A stretch of 64,000 nt of DNA from Allobosea sp. (GCF_030695125.1 NZ_JAUYTP010000045.1:62001-126000), one strand, 5' to 3'; positions 37,742-50,196 are shown, numbered from the stretch's first letter. The notes: generated from the letters alone by a model not told the origin. A program made the numbers and translations.

Positions 37742-37755
37742 TTGGGCCAGCCGGC

Positions 37756-39273
37756 TCAGCGCAGGAGCGATCGGCCGGTCATCTCGGCCGGCTGCGCGAC
37801 GCGCAGCAGCGCCAGCAGCGTCGGCGCGACGTCGGCCAGCCGCCCGTCGGCCAGGTTCTTGGCGTCGCTGCCGACGACCATTACCGGCACCGGGAAGGTG
37901 GTGTGGGCGGTATGCGGCGCGCCCGTCACGGGATCGACCATCAATTCGCAATTGCCGTGATCGGCCGTGATCAGCATCGCCCCGCCGCGTGTCTCGATCG
38001 CAGCCGCGATGCGCCCGAGCCCGGTATCGACGGTCTCGACGGCCTTGATCGCCGCCCTCAGCACGCCGGTATGGCCGACCATGTCGGGGTTGGCGAAGTT
38101 CAGCACGACGAGATCGTAGCGCCCGGACTCGATCGCCTCGACCGCCCGGTCGGTCAGTTCCGGCGCCGACATCTCGGGTTGGAGGTCATAGGTCGCGACC
38201 TTCGGCGAGGGCACCATGATGCGGTCCTCGCGCGGATAGGGCGTCTCCTCGCCGCCATTGAAGAAATAGGTGACGTGCGGATACTTCTCCGTCTCGGCCA
38301 TATGCACCTGCGCGAGCCCCGCCTTGGCGACCGTCTCGCCCAGACCTTCGGCGAGCGTCTGCGGCGCAAACAGCGCCGGCATCACCGCATCGAGCCCCGC
38401 GCTGTAGGAGGTCATGCTCACGGCCTTCGCCAGCACGGGCCGGCGCGGCCGCTTGAACCCGGTGAAATCGGGCATCAGCACCGCATCCAGGATCTCGCGG
38501 ATCCGGTCGGAACGGAAGTTGAAGCTCAACAGCCCGTCGCCGTCGCACATGCCGGCAAAGCCGCCGATCACCGCGGGCGCGATGAATTCGTCATGCACAC
38601 CCTCGGCATAGGCGGCCGCGATCGCGGCAGGGGCATCGGCGAATGCTCGCCCCTCCCCGAGCACCATCGCCCGCCAGGCCTTCTCGACGCGCTCCCAGCG
38701 ATGGTCGCGGTCCATCGCGAAATAGCGGCCACTCACGCTGGCGATGACCGCCTGCGCCGGCAGGGCCGCGATGAAGTCGCCCACGAAGCCGGCGGCCGAT
38801 TGCGGCGGGGTATCGCGCCCGTCGGTGAAGATGTGCACTTGCACCGGGATGCCCTGCGCGACCAGGATCCGCGCCAGCGCCACGGCATGGTCCTGATGGG
38901 CATGCACGCCGCCCGGCGAGACCAGGCCCAGCAGATGGCAGGCGCCACCGCTCGCCTTGAGAGCCTCGACCAGCCCGGAGGACGCGAGCGCCTGGGCGAT
39001 CGAACCGTCCTCGATCGCCAGATTGATCCGCGGCAGATCCTGCATCACGACGCGGCCGGCCCCGAGATTGAGATGGCCGACCTCGGAATTGCCCATCTGG
39101 CCCGGCGGCAGGCCGACATCGAGCCCGGAGGTCTTCAGGAAGGCGTGCGGAGAGCTCGCCCAGAGCCTGTCGAAGTTCGGCGTCTGGGCGAGGCGCACCG
39201 CGTTGTTTTCGCTCTCCTGCCGCCAGCCCCAGCCATCGAGGATCATCAGCATGACGGGGCGCGGCGCAGACAT
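37756..39273 (-). CDS. gpmI: 2,3-bisphosphoglycerate-independent phosphoglycerate mutase GpmI
   Basis: Di-manganese glycolytic enzyme of 505 residues that interconverts 3- and 2-phosphoglycerate. The metal-binding Asp in ILDGWGW (about 13) and the nucleophile Ser63 in GNSEVGHLNLGAGR are intact, as are later metal sites in FANPDMVGHTG and TADHGNCE. The ATG at 39273 is preferred over an upstream start that would add 16 unconserved residues. Confidence 0.95.
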   Translation of the reverse strand: MSAPRPVMLMILDGWGWRQESENNAVRLAQTPNFDRLWASSPHAFLKTSGLDVGLPPGQMGNSEVGHLNLGAGRVVMQDLPRINLAIEDGSIAQALASSGLVEALKASGGACHLLGLVSPGGVHAHQDHAVALARILVAQGIPVQVHIFTDGRDTPPQSAAGFVGDFIAALPAQAVIASVSGRYFAMDRDHRWERVEKAWRAMVLGEGRAFADAPAAIAAAYAEGVHDEFIAPAVIGGFAGMCDGDGLLSFNFRSDRIREILDAVLMPDFTGFKRPRRPVLAKAVSMTSYSAGLDAVMPALFAPQTLAEGLGETVAKAGLAQVHMAETEKYPHVTYFFNGGEETPYPREDRIMVPSPKVATYDLQPEMSAPELTDRAVEAIESGRYDLVVLNFANPDMVGHTGVLRAAIKAVETVDTGLGRIAAAIETRGGAMLITADHGNCELMVDPVTGAPHTAHTTFPVPVMVVGSDAKNLADGRLADVAPTLLALLRVAQPAEMTGRSLLR

Positions 39274-39375
39274 GGCAACCTGTGAGCATTTGTGAAGGCC
39301 GCTGTGCGGATACCACGCCACACGCTGCGATTGCGAGTGCTAAGAAGACGGACCCAACGTCTCGGGAGAACGGGC

Positions 39376-40134
39376 ATGACGATCAAGGCCGTGGTCTTCG
39401 ATGCCTATGGCACGCTGTTCGACGTGCAGTCCGTGGCGCGGGTCACCGACGCCGCCTTTCCCGGCCATGGCGAGGTCATCACCCAGATCTGGCGGCTGAA
39501 ACAGCTCGAATACACCTGGCTGCGGGCCCTGATGGGCCAATATGCCGACTTCTGGACCGTGACGCAGGATTCGCTCGCCTATACGCTCGACACGCTCGGG
39601 CTCGTCGCCACCCCGGAACTCGTCGCGCAGATCGCCGAGGCCTATGACGCGCTGGCGCTCTACCCCGAAGCGCTTGAGGCGCTGGACGCGTTGGCGCCGC
39701 TGCGGCTCGCGATCTTTTCCAATGGCAGCCCGGCCATGCTCGGGCGCTTGGTCGCCCAGGCCGGCATCGAGAGCCGGCTCGAAACCGTGATCAGCGTCGA
39801 CGAGATCGGCGTCTACAAGCCCGACCCGCGCGGCTACCGCCATGTCGAGGCGCGGCTGGGGCTGGGGCGCGACGAGATCCTCTTCGTCTCCTCCAACGGC
39901 TTCGACATCGCCGGCGCCAGGGCGCATGGGTTCCGCGTCGCACGGATCGCCCGCCTGCCGGCGGATGCGCTGCGCCGCGAACTCGCCGGCGCCGCCACGA
40001 TCGGCCCGGCCCTGATGTTCAAGGCGCTGCGGCTGCGCCCCGAGCGTCTCGGCTTCGACGCCGACGTCACCATCGCCGCCCTGACCGACCTCGTCGCGCT
40101 CGTGGCGCAGGGCGAGGACGCCTGGGGTCGCTGA
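39376..40134 (+). CDS. L-2-haloacid dehalogenase (HAD type II)
   Basis: HAD-superfamily hydrolase of 252 residues. The nucleophile Asp9 lies in VVFDAYGTLFDV; motif II is in IFSNGSPAML; the Lys is in GVYKPDPRGY; motif IV is in SSNGFDIAGA. The FDAYGTLFD and SSNGFD patterns are typical of L-2-haloacid dehalogenases, which cleave carbon-halogen bonds of 2-haloalkanoic acids. The true substrate may be a natural organohalide or another acid. Confidence 0.85.
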   Translation: MTIKAVVFDAYGTLFDVQSVARVTDAAFPGHGEVITQIWRLKQLEYTWLRALMGQYADFWTVTQDSLAYTLDTLGLVATPELVAQIAEAYDALALYPEALEALDALAPLRLAIFSNGSPAMLGRLVAQAGIESRLETVISVDEIGVYKPDPRGYRHVEARLGLGRDEILFVSSNGFDIAGARAHGFRVARIARLPADALRRELAGAATIGPALMFKALRLRPERLGFDADVTIAALTDLVALVAQGEDAWGR

Positions 40135-40157
40135 CGCCGTCGGTCCCGCGGGCTCCC

Positions 40158-40757
40158 TCAATCCGCGAGAACGAAGTCGAAGCGGCCGAGCTGCCCCCCT
40201 GTCGCACCCGTGACCGTCATCAGCAGGCTGGCATCGAAGATGCGGTCGCGCTGGTTGGCCGCCCGCTCCTCGGGAAAATACAGCTGCGTCGTCAGCACGG
40301 GCCGGCTGCCGGCCTGCACCTTCACGTGGAAATGGCGGGTGCGCCCGGGGTAGAAGCCGGGAATGCGGGTGATGAACTGGTAGCGCCCCTGCGCGTCGGT
40401 GTACTGGTGGCCTCGGAAGCGGAAACCGGCATTGTCGTACTGCCCGCCCGTATCGGCGTGCCAGAGGTCGATCAGCGCGCCCGAGAGCGGCTGGCATTGC
40501 CGCGTCAGCACGAAGCCCGAAAGCACCAGCGCATCGCCGGGACCATCGCCGCGCAGATCGCGCTTCAGCGGGGAGGACGGCGTGAAATAGGGCCCTTCCG
40601 TCTGGCGCCGGGTCCCGGAGGCCGGCGCCTCGCAAGCCGGCGTCGCCGGCAGCGCCTGCGCCTCAGCGAGGCCCGGCAAGGCGAGGCTGGCCAGGCCGAA
40701 CGCCGACAGATTGGCCGTCAGACGGCGACGGGTGACCAGGCTGGACGGTGGCGTCAT
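40158..40757 (-). CDS. Exported intradiol ring-cleavage dioxygenase-like protein
   Basis: Protein of 199 residues with a twin-arginine-like signal (TRRRLTANLSAFGLASLALPG, ending near AEA at residue 33) and the protocatechuate dioxygenase-like beta fold. Probable Fe(III) ligands are Tyr in GGQYDN and in GFYPGR and the two His in RTRHFHVKV. It lacks the helical N-terminal domain of catechol dioxygenases. Secretion with bound iron would explain Tat export. The substrate is not known. Confidence 0.85.
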   Translation of the reverse strand: MTPPSSLVTRRRLTANLSAFGLASLALPGLAEAQALPATPACEAPASGTRRQTEGPYFTPSSPLKRDLRGDGPGDALVLSGFVLTRQCQPLSGALIDLWHADTGGQYDNAGFRFRGHQYTDAQGRYQFITRIPGFYPGRTRHFHVKVQAGSRPVLTTQLYFPEERAANQRDRIFDASLLMTVTGATGGQLGRFDFVLAD

Positions 40758-40933
40758 CGTGTGGGATCCTCTGCTGGCCCGACAGAAACGGGGATTGCGC
40801 GTTCCAGAGGTGGCGAGCGCCGCGCCGACCGACAAGCCGCCCCTCACCGGGACGTGATCCCGCCCCGCGTTGACGCCGTGGCCGCCGCCGCCGCGGACCG
40901 CTAAGCAGAAACCCCGACAGCCGGAGACCGCCG

Positions 40934-41617
40934 ATGATCAAGTTCTACTACCACCCCTCGCCCAACCCGGCGAAGATTGCGCTCTTCCTCGAGGAGGCGG
41001 GGCTTCCCTATGAGCTGGTCCCGGTCGACACCCGCAAGGGCGATCAGTTCAAGCCGGAGTTCCTGGCGATCAACCCCAACGCCAAGACCCCGGCGCTCAC
41101 CGATGGCGACGCCACGATCTTCGACAGCAACGCGATCCTGCTCTATCTCGCCGAGAAGACCGGGCAGTTCCTCCCCGAGAACACGCCCAAGGCGCGCGGC
41201 GAGATGCTCTCCTGGCTGATGTTCGTCGCCACCGGCATCGGCCCCTACTGCGGCCAGGCGGTGCATTTCAGCCGCTTCGCGCCAGAGAAGCTGCCCTACG
41301 CGATCAACCGCTACGCCCGCGAGGCCGAGCGCCATTGGGGCATCATCGACGCACAGCTCGCCAAGGCGCCCTACATGCTGGGCGAGACCTACACGCTGAT
41401 CGACATGTCGGTCTGGGGCTGGGCGACACGGCTCGGCTTCGCCATCGGCGACGACTGGGCCCGGATGTTCCCCAATGTGAAGCGCCATCTCGATCTGATC
41501 TCGGCACGTCCCGCCGCGCAGCGCGCCGTTGCGCTCAAGGACGCCTTCGCCTTCAAGACCGAGTTCGACGACGAGGCCCGCAGGATCCTGTTCCCGCAGA
41601 ACGCCCATCTCGCCTGA
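40934..41617 (+). CDS. Glutathione S-transferase family protein (YfcG/GstB-like)
   Basis: Protein of 227 residues with a thioredoxin-like N-terminal domain (IKFYYHPSPNPAKIALFLEE; INPNAKTPAL with the cis-Pro; FDSNAILLYLAEK) and a helical C-terminal domain. The active-site position has Ser/Pro/Asn rather than Cys, as in nu/theta-like GSTs. The gene stands alone between divergent neighbours; the substrate is unknown. Confidence 0.87.
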   Translation: MIKFYYHPSPNPAKIALFLEEAGLPYELVPVDTRKGDQFKPEFLAINPNAKTPALTDGDATIFDSNAILLYLAEKTGQFLPENTPKARGEMLSWLMFVATGIGPYCGQAVHFSRFAPEKLPYAINRYAREAERHWGIIDAQLAKAPYMLGETYTLIDMSVWGWATRLGFAIGDDWARMFPNVKRHLDLISARPAAQRAVALKDAFAFKTEFDDEARRILFPQNAHLA

Positions 41618-41645
41618 CGCCGGGGGCGTCGCGCCGGGCGGGCGC

Positions 41646-43157
41646 TCAGCTCCGCCCGGCCTCCTCGCCCTCGCCATCCTTCAGCGCGGCGAGTTGCGCG
41701 TCGAGGGTGAAGACGAGGCCGGTGGGCAGGAAGGCGCTGTCGGCCCGCCCCTGGCTGGCCGGCATCGTCCGCTCGATCAGGCGTGAGCCGAAACCCCGGC
41801 GCGAGGGCGGCGTGACCGGTGGCCCGCCGCTTTCCTGCCAGCGCAGGCGGAACTGCGGCATGCCGTCGATCTCGTCGATCCGCCAGCTCAGCGCGACGCG
41901 GCCCGTCTGGTTGGAGAGCGAGCCGTATTTGACCGCGTTCGTCGCCAGCTCGTGCAGCACCAGCGTCAGCGCCAGGGCCGCCCGCGGGCCCAGCACGACC
42001 TCCGGCCCCCTGATCACGAAACGCGACGGGTCGCCCTGGATGCCGATGATGCTGTCGGCGATGTCGGCCATCGCGGCATGCGCCTGATGCCCGCCGAGCA
42101 GGAGATCATGCGCCCGCGCCAGCGCCGCCAGCCTCGCGCTGAAGGTCTCGTTGGCGGCCTCCAGCGAGGTCGCCCCCCGCAGCGTCTGCGAGGCGATCGC
42201 CTGGATCATCGCCAGGGTGTTCTTCACGCGATGCGCCAGTTCCTGCATCAGCAGGCGTAGCTGCGCCTCGGTCTCCTTGCGTTCGGTGATGTCGATATGT
42301 GCGCCGACGAGCCGCAGCGGCCGGCCATCGGCATCGCGCTCGATCTGGGCGACGGCCGAAATCCACCGCTCCGCGCCGTCGGAGGGGCGAATGATGCGGT
42401 ACTCCATCTGGTAGTCGGTGGCCGTGCCCGCGACCGTCTCGCGGAAATGGCTTTCGACCACGGCCCGCTCCTGCGGGTGGATGCGGCGCACCCAGTCTTC
42501 ATGGCTCTCATGCACCGCATCGGGCGGCAGCCCGTGGACGAGCAGGTATTCCGGCGAGCGCGTGTTGCGGAAACCGTCCCGGAGGTCGACCTCGAGCCCG
42601 CCGACCTTGCCGATCTTCTGGACCTGGGCCAGTTCCTGCTCGCGACGCCGCAGCGCCTGCGCGGCGGCATCGCGTTCGCGCTGCGCCCGCACCAGCGTCG
42701 TCGTCTCGGTAACGACCGCCAGCACACCCAGCACCGCGCCGCCATCGTCGAAGAGCGGGCTGTAATCGACATTCAGCCAGACATCCTCGGCGACGCCGCT
42801 GCGATGCAGGACGAGCGGCAGGTCGCGATAGGACAAGGGCGCGCCGCCGACGAAGACGGTCGCCATGACCTCGTTGTGGAAGTCGGCGACCTCCGGCCAC
42901 GCATCGAGCAGGCTACGCCCCAATATGTCGGGATGCTTGACGCCGGCGATGCCCAGATAGGCGTCGTTGTAGAGCAGCCGGCCCTCCGCCCCCCACAGGA
43001 TCACCATGGGAGTCGGCGAGGTCAGAACCATCTGCAGGGCGGACCTCAGCCGCTCGGGCCAGCCCGCGACGGGACCGAGAGCGGTGTCCGCGCCGGTCCA
43101 GCCGCGAAGCAGCGCCCCCACTTCACCGCCGCCGACCGGCCACGATCCCCCCGCCAT
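41646..43157 (-). CDS. PAS-domain HWE-family sensor histidine kinase
   Basis: Soluble kinase of 503 residues. Two PAS domains lie at about 30-145 (PMVILWGAEGRLLYNDAYLGI) and 170-290 (the second followed by the PAC pattern YRIIRPSDGAERWISAVAQIERD), then the HWE histidine box ELAHRVKNTLAMIQA and the ATP-binding block HELATNAVKYGSLS...LRWQESGGP. HWE kinases in alphaproteobacteria often sense light, redox or stress. No cysteine or LOV motif was seen in the PAS domains, and no response regulator is adjacent. Confidence 0.9.
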   Translation of the reverse strand: MAGGSWPVGGGEVGALLRGWTGADTALGPVAGWPERLRSALQMVLTSPTPMVILWGAEGRLLYNDAYLGIAGVKHPDILGRSLLDAWPEVADFHNEVMATVFVGGAPLSYRDLPLVLHRSGVAEDVWLNVDYSPLFDDGGAVLGVLAVVTETTTLVRAQRERDAAAQALRRREQELAQVQKIGKVGGLEVDLRDGFRNTRSPEYLLVHGLPPDAVHESHEDWVRRIHPQERAVVESHFRETVAGTATDYQMEYRIIRPSDGAERWISAVAQIERDADGRPLRLVGAHIDITERKETEAQLRLLMQELAHRVKNTLAMIQAIASQTLRGATSLEAANETFSARLAALARAHDLLLGGHQAHAAMADIADSIIGIQGDPSRFVIRGPEVVLGPRAALALTLVLHELATNAVKYGSLSNQTGRVALSWRIDEIDGMPQFRLRWQESGGPPVTPPSRRGFGSRLIERTMPASQGRADSAFLPTGLVFTLDAQLAALKDGEGEEAGRS

Positions 43158-43442
43158 GCGGTTTCCCCCGAGCCGAACGACAGGCGTTCCGCATATCCGA
43201 CATTACGGCGCTAGTGTTGGCATTCCCGATCGGACGCTTCAAGCCTGCCTGAATGCGCGAGCGCAGGCCTAGCAGGCGTTTCAGCGATCAGACACGTCAA
43301 ATGACACAGCAAACCGGCGCCTGGGCTCGGTGCACCGCAATCCACGAAAGCAGTGGCAGGGCGCGAGGTTTCGCGGCAGTGTCGCGCGATCGATTCCGGG
43401 GCGACGATTGCCGCGGACGCCACGCCTAGCAGAGGGCCAGGG

Positions 43443-45116
43443 ATGCCGACTGACATCGAGATCGCGCGCGCGGCCAAACTTCGGCCGATCGCGGACATCG
43501 CCGCACGTGCCGGCATTCCCGAATCCGCCCTCGAGCCCCACGGCAAGTTCATCGCCAAGGTCGACACGCAGGCCATCCCCGATTTTGCAGGCAAGCCCGA
43601 CGGCAAGCTGATCCTCGTCACCGCCATCAATCCGACCCCGGCCGGCGAGGGCAAGACGACGACCACCGTCGGTCTCGGCGACGGCCTCAGCCGAATCGGC
43701 AAACGCTGCATGATCGCGCTGCGCGAGCCCTCGCTGGGCCCCTGCTTCGGCGTCAAGGGCGGCGCGGCCGGCGGCGGCCATGCCCAGATCGTGCCGATGG
43801 AGCAGATCAACCTGCACTTCACCGGCGACTTCCACGCCATCACCAGCGCGCACAACCTGCTCGCGGCGATGATCGACAACCATGTCTACTGGGGCAACGC
43901 GCTCGGCCTCGACACGCGCCACATCGCCTGGCGTCGCGTCATGGACATGAACGACCGCGCCCTGCGCCAGACCGTCTCCTCGCTCGGCGGCGCCAGCAAC
44001 GGCTTCCCCCGCGAGGACGGCTTCGACATCACCGTCGCCTCGGAGATCATGGCGATCTTCTGCCTCGCGACCGACATGGCCGATCTCGAGGCCAGGCTCG
44101 GCCGCATCGTCATCGGCCGCACCCGCGACAAACGCCCCGTCACCGCCGCCGACCTCAAGGCCACCGGCGCGATGAGCGTCCTGCTCAAGGACGCGCTGAT
44201 GCCCAATCTGGTGCAGACGCTGGAGGGCACGCCCGCCTTCGTCCATGGCGGGCCCTTCGCCAACATCGCCCATGGCTGCAACTCCGCCATCGCCACCCGC
44301 GCCGCCCTGAAGCTGGCGGACTACACCGTCACCGAGGCCGGTTTCGGGGCCGATCTCGGCGCCGAGAAATTCTTCGACATCAAATGCCGCAAGACCGGGC
44401 TGAAGCCGGCCGCGGCCGTCATCGTCGCCACCGTGCGCGCGCTCAAGATGCATGGCGGGGCCGCGAAGGAGGCGCTCGGCAGCGAGGATCTCGCCGCGCT
44501 GCAGGCCGGCCTCGCCAACCTCGCCCGCCATGTCGGCAATATCAGAAAGTTCGGCGTACCGCCGATCGTCGCGATCAACCATTTCGTCAGCGACACCGCG
44601 GCCGAACACGCGCTGATCGTCAGCTATTGCCGCAACCATCTCGGCGTCGAGGCGGTGATCTGTCGCCACTGGGCGCAAGGCGGCGCGGGCACCGAGGAAC
44701 TGGCGCACAAGGTTGTCGCCCTGGCCGAAAGCGGCGAGGCCGATTTCGCTCCGCTCTATCCCGACGCCCTGCCGCTCTGGGACAAGCTGGAGACGATCGC
44801 CCGCGAGATCTATGGCGCCGCCGGCATTGCCGGCGATGCCAAGGTGAAGGCCCGCTTCGCCGAACTGGAGGCCGACGGCTACGGCCATCTGCCCGTCTGC
44901 GTGGCCAAGACGCAGTATTCCTTCTCCGCCGACCCGACCCTGCGCGGCGCCCCCAGCGGCCACACCGTTCCGGTGCGGGAGGTCCGCCTCTCGGCCGGCG
45001 CCGGCTTTGTCGTGGCGATCTGCGGTGACATCATGACGATGCCCGGCCTGCCCCGCATGCCCGCGGCCGAGAAGATCCACATCGATGCGCAGGGACGGAT
45101 CGAAGGGCTGTTCTGA
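43443..45116 (+). CDS. fhs: Formate-tetrahydrofolate ligase Fhs
   Basis: Enzyme of 557 residues that joins formate to tetrahydrofolate with ATP to give 10-formyl-THF. The P-loop is [11 protein letters not shown] (about 65-75), and the conserved [18 protein letters not shown] and NIAHGCNS blocks follow. The ATG at 43443 is preceded by GGGCCAGGG. It could assimilate formate released by the frm pathway at 28.5-31 kb or recycle formyl groups; the physiological direction is not readable. Confidence 0.95.
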   Translation: MPTDIEIARAAKLRPIADIAARAGIPESALEPHGKFIAKVDTQAIPDFAGKPDGKLILVTAINPTPAGEGKTTTTVGLGDGLSRIGKRCMIALREPSLGPCFGVKGGAAGGGHAQIVPMEQINLHFTGDFHAITSAHNLLAAMIDNHVYWGNALGLDTRHIAWRRVMDMNDRALRQTVSSLGGASNGFPREDGFDITVASEIMAIFCLATDMADLEARLGRIVIGRTRDKRPVTAADLKATGAMSVLLKDALMPNLVQTLEGTPAFVHGGPFANIAHGCNSAIATRAALKLADYTVTEAGFGADLGAEKFFDIKCRKTGLKPAAAVIVATVRALKMHGGAAKEALGSEDLAALQAGLANLARHVGNIRKFGVPPIVAINHFVSDTAAEHALIVSYCRNHLGVEAVICRHWAQGGAGTEELAHKVVALAESGEADFAPLYPDALPLWDKLETIAREIYGAAGIAGDAKVKARFAELEADGYGHLPVCVAKTQYSFSADPTLRGAPSGHTVPVREVRLSAGAGFVVAICGDIMTMPGLPRMPAAEKIHIDAQGRIEGLF

Positions 45117-45236
45117 TCGGCTTTTCGCAGGGGGACGGGCCGGCCATTGGCGGATTGTTAAAGGCCTCCCGACAGGATCGCGGCGCGGCGGACGGGCGTG
45201 CGGGCGTCGTGGCCGGCCTGAGGAGACGTCTTGCCG

Positions 45237-47003
45237 ATGAGATCAGCTGCCGCCGCCAGGCTGTTGCCCCGGGGCCTGCGCGGCCGGGTGATGATCGCAA
45301 CGCTCGCCATCCTGGTGGCGATCGCGCTTCCCGCCGCCGGGGTCTTCATCTGGCTGGTGGACAACACGGTGGTGAAGCTCGGCACGCTGTTTGCCGAGAA
45401 GCAGATCCTGTTCGACCGCTATCGCGGCCTGGAATCGCTGATGCGGGAGGTCTCACTGGCGGAGACGGTGGCCCGGTCGCCGGCGATCCTCGATTGGGCT
45501 AAGGACGAAGCCGATCCCGCCAAGGCGCAGCGCGGCCTGGCGGAACTCGAGCACTACCGCCTGTCCTTCAAGGACCAGAGCTATTTCGTGGTGCTCGACG
45601 GTTCCGGGAACTACTATTTCAACGACAAGGCCGACACCTACCGGAACGATCGCCGGCGTTACACGCTCGCGCGGGACAACCCCCGCGACGGCTGGTATTT
45701 TCAGACCATCGCGCTGGGCTCGGGCTGCCATCTCAACGTCGACCACGACGACAACATCAAGGTCACCAAGGTCTGGATCAACTGCATCATCCGCAGCGGC
45801 GAGCGCGCGCTTGGCGTCATCGGCACCGGCGTCGATCTCAGCCAGTTCATCCGTGAGGTCGTCGACATCCCGCAGACCGGGGTGCAGAGCATGTTCGTCG
45901 ATCGCAACGGCGCCGTGCAGGCCCATCGCGATCCCAAGCTCGTCGATTTCCACAGCCTGACCAAGGACAGCAAGGCCAAGAAGACGATCTTCCTGCAGCT
46001 GGACCATGAGCGCGACCGGAGCGCTTTGGCGCAGATGATGCAGCAGGTTGCAGCCGGCGGCGCGCTTGTCCGCTCCCGCTTCATGCAGATCGACGGCCAA
46101 ATGGTGCTGGTCGGAGTCGGCTATCTCGACCGGCTCGGCTGGTTCAATGTCACCCTCATGGACGTCGATGAGATTATCGATCGGCGTCTGTTCCTGCCGA
46201 TCGCTCTGCTCCTGGCGGCGATGCTGCTGGCGGCCGCCGCATTGATGACCCTTGCGTTCCAGCGCCGCGTCCTTGACCGGCTGGCGCGCGTGGAAGGAGA
46301 CGTCCAGAAGGTCCGGGCCGGTCGCTTCGACGAGGTCGCGAGCGATGGCGCCGACGACGAGATCGGCCGGCTCTCGCGCGCCTTCCGCGAGATGGCCAGC
46401 GCCGTCGGCGACAACACCGATCGCCTTGAGGAGATGGTGCGCGACCGCACGCGCGATCTGGAGCGCCTCGCCCATCTCGACCCGCTGACCGGGATCTTCA
46501 ACCGCCGCGGCTTCGAGCGCGCGTTCGAGGCCGGCCAGAACCGCGCCCGGCGCGCCGGACACGCCACGGGCCTGCTGCTGTTCGACATCGACCGGCTCAA
46601 GCCGATCAATGACATCCACGGCCATCACCACGGCGATTCCGTCATCGTCGCCGTGGTCGAGCGACTGACCGGGCTGCTGCGCAGCTACGATGTCTGCGCC
46701 CGTTGGGGCGGAGACGAGTTCATTGTCCTGGTCGACCAGGCCAGCCCGGCCTCGCTGTCGGCGATCGCGGCCAAGATCGGCGCGGCCATGCGGGCGCAGC
46801 CGGTCGTATTGGCCGATGGCCTCTCGCTGCCGGTGACGGTCAGCATCGGCGCCAGCATCGTGACGGAGGGGCAGAGCCTTGTCGATGCGGCCAGCCGGGC
46901 CGACAAGGCGCTGTATGCCGCCAAGCAGGGCAACCGCGACACCTTCGTCCTCGATGAAGCGGCGAGCCGTGGCGAACCGGACCCCGCGCAGCCACGAGGC
47001 TGA
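45237..47003 (+). CDS. Membrane diguanylate cyclase with periplasmic dCache-like sensor and HAMP
   Basis: Protein of 588 residues. An N-terminal membrane segment (about 17-42), a periplasmic sensing region of roughly 270 residues with PAS/Cache-like features, a second span (about 322-343), a HAMP region, and a C-terminal GGDEF domain (active site at 491-495). An RxxD inhibitory site (RSYD) lies 5 residues before GGDEF, so product inhibition by c-di-GMP is likely. The ATG is 10 bases from AGGAGA; a TTG 6 bases earlier is less well spaced. Confidence 0.9.
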   Translation: MRSAAAARLLPRGLRGRVMIATLAILVAIALPAAGVFIWLVDNTVVKLGTLFAEKQILFDRYRGLESLMREVSLAETVARSPAILDWAKDEADPAKAQRGLAELEHYRLSFKDQSYFVVLDGSGNYYFNDKADTYRNDRRRYTLARDNPRDGWYFQTIALGSGCHLNVDHDDNIKVTKVWINCIIRSGERALGVIGTGVDLSQFIREVVDIPQTGVQSMFVDRNGAVQAHRDPKLVDFHSLTKDSKAKKTIFLQLDHERDRSALAQMMQQVAAGGALVRSRFMQIDGQMVLVGVGYLDRLGWFNVTLMDVDEIIDRRLFLPIALLLAAMLLAAAALMTLAFQRRVLDRLARVEGDVQKVRAGRFDEVASDGADDEIGRLSRAFREMASAVGDNTDRLEEMVRDRTRDLERLAHLDPLTGIFNRRGFERAFEAGQNRARRAGHATGLLLFDIDRLKPINDIHGHHHGDSVIVAVVERLTGLLRSYDVCARWGGDEFIVLVDQASPASLSAIAAKIGAAMRAQPVVLADGLSLPVTVSIGASIVTEGQSLVDAASRADKALYAAKQGNRDTFVLDEAASRGEPDPAQPRG

Positions 47004-47031
47004 CGCCGATGACCCCACTGGCCGCATGACA

Positions 47032-47058
47032 AAAGGGCGCCCTTGCGAGGCGCCCTTT
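47032..47058. terminator. Bidirectional terminator between the cyclase gene and ftsH
   Basis: A perfect 10-base-pair stem (AAAGGGCGCC / GGCGCCCTTT) with a 7-base loop lies 28 bases after the cyclase stop and 31 bases after the ftsH stop on the other strand. A-rich and T-rich flanks support function in both directions. Confidence 0.85.
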
Positions 47059-47089
47059 CCTAAATCAATCCGATGAACCGGACCTCAGG

Positions 47090-49018
<1,929 letters not shown>

Positions 49019-49125
49019 CTGTCCGATCGGGCCTGCCGGACCAACCGGAAGAGGCCAAGAGTTTGCAGGACTAATCTAGGTGCGACCGGGGCCCTTGCCA
49101 AGGGAAACAGAAAATCGCCTCCAGC

Positions 49126-50196
49126 CTATGATGCCGCAGGGTGAACGCCGCGCCGGCGCGGTCCCTCCGGCCGCAGCAGCAAGGTGCCGTCGGCCTGCAG
49201 GACCAGCACGCAACCCGCCAGAGTGCGCGTCGTCCGCGCCCCGTCCCGCGCGGCGCGCGCCAGGGCCTCGACGCAGGCCTCGAGCCGCTCCAGCCGCGCC
49301 GGCAGGGCGTTTGCGACCGGCATCGCCTCCAGCGCCAGCGCGACGACGCGCAGCACGATCTCGTCGGGTTCGCCCAGCAGCGCGGAAAACCGCAGCCGCA
49401 CCACCGGCGCCTCGCCGGTGGGCAGGAGCAGGCCGGGCAGCAGCAGGCCGGGCAGCAGCGCCTGAGCCCGCGCCGCAGCCGCCGCGTCCAGCCGCGCGAT
49501 GCGCTGTGCCAGCAGCGCCAGCCGCTCCGCATCCAGGCCCTCGGCGGCCAGCACCGGCATCAGCCCGCGCCAGCGCACCCGCCCGAAGCGGGGGTCCTCG
49601 TTGCTGGGGTCGCTCACGAAAGGCAGGTCGCGCGCCTGCGCTGTTGCGACCAGGCGCACCTTGGGCAGGCCAAGCAGCGGGCGCACCAGCGTGATCCCGC
49701 CCTTGCGGCTGCGCGGCCGCATTCCGGCCAGCCCGGCAGGCCCGGAGCCGCGCGCCATCCGCATCAGCAGCGTCTCGGCCTGGTCGTCCTGCGTATGCGC
49801 GGTGACCAGTGTCGCGCCGCCGAGCCGCTCAGCTTCCGTCACCAGAAGGGCGTAGCGGGCCGCCCGCGCCTGTTCCTGCAACGCCGTGCGGGGCTTGGCG
49901 CCCTGCCAGTGCAGGATGCGATGAGGCACGCCCAGCTGTCCGCAAAGCGTGGCGACGCGGTGCGCCTCCTCACCCGAAGCGGCGCGAAGACCATGATCGA
50001 CGGTGGCGGCGTGGAGCGGCGGTCGCCCGGGCTCGCGCGCCCATTCTGTCAGGAGCGCCAGGAGAGCCACGGAATCGGGCCCGCCGGAGACGGCCACGAG
50101 CAGGGCCGGTTCGTTCGCCAGTCCGGCGAACAGGGCGGCGGCCTCGTGCCCGCCGACGGGCTGTGGAGCGCAGGCGATCTGTGGGACGGCGCTCAA
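49126..50196 (-). CDS. tilS: tRNA(Ile)-lysidine synthetase TilS
   Basis: Enzyme of 356 residues that modifies C34 of the CAU-anticodon tRNA(Ile). The PP-loop SGGPDS is at 37-42 and the conserved HTQDDQAET follows. TTG at 50196 is chosen because it overlaps the cpoB stop (TTGA) and places the PP-loop at the usual distance from the N-terminus. The C-terminal part contains a 15-base in-frame tandem duplication encoding LLPGL repeats. Confidence 0.9.
   Translation of the reverse strand: MSAVPQIACAPQPVGGHEAAALFAGLANEPALLVAVSGGPDSVALLALLTEWAREPGRPPLHAATVDHGLRAASGEEAHRVATLCGQLGVPHRILHWQGAKPRTALQEQARAARYALLVTEAERLGGATLVTAHTQDDQAETLLMRMARGSGPAGLAGMRPRSRKGGITLVRPLLGLPKVRLVATAQARDLPFVSDPSNEDPRFGRVRWRGLMPVLAAEGLDAERLALLAQRIARLDAAAAARAQALLPGLLLPGLLLPTGEAPVVRLRFSALLGEPDEIVLRVVALALEAMPVANALPARLERLEACVEALARAARDGARTTRTLAGCVLVLQADGTLLLRPEGPRRRGVHPAAS

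Noticed and set aside
37738..39285. A 515-codon frame opposite gpmI
   Set aside because: Histidine/arginine-rich shadow of gpmI with no recognisable motifs.
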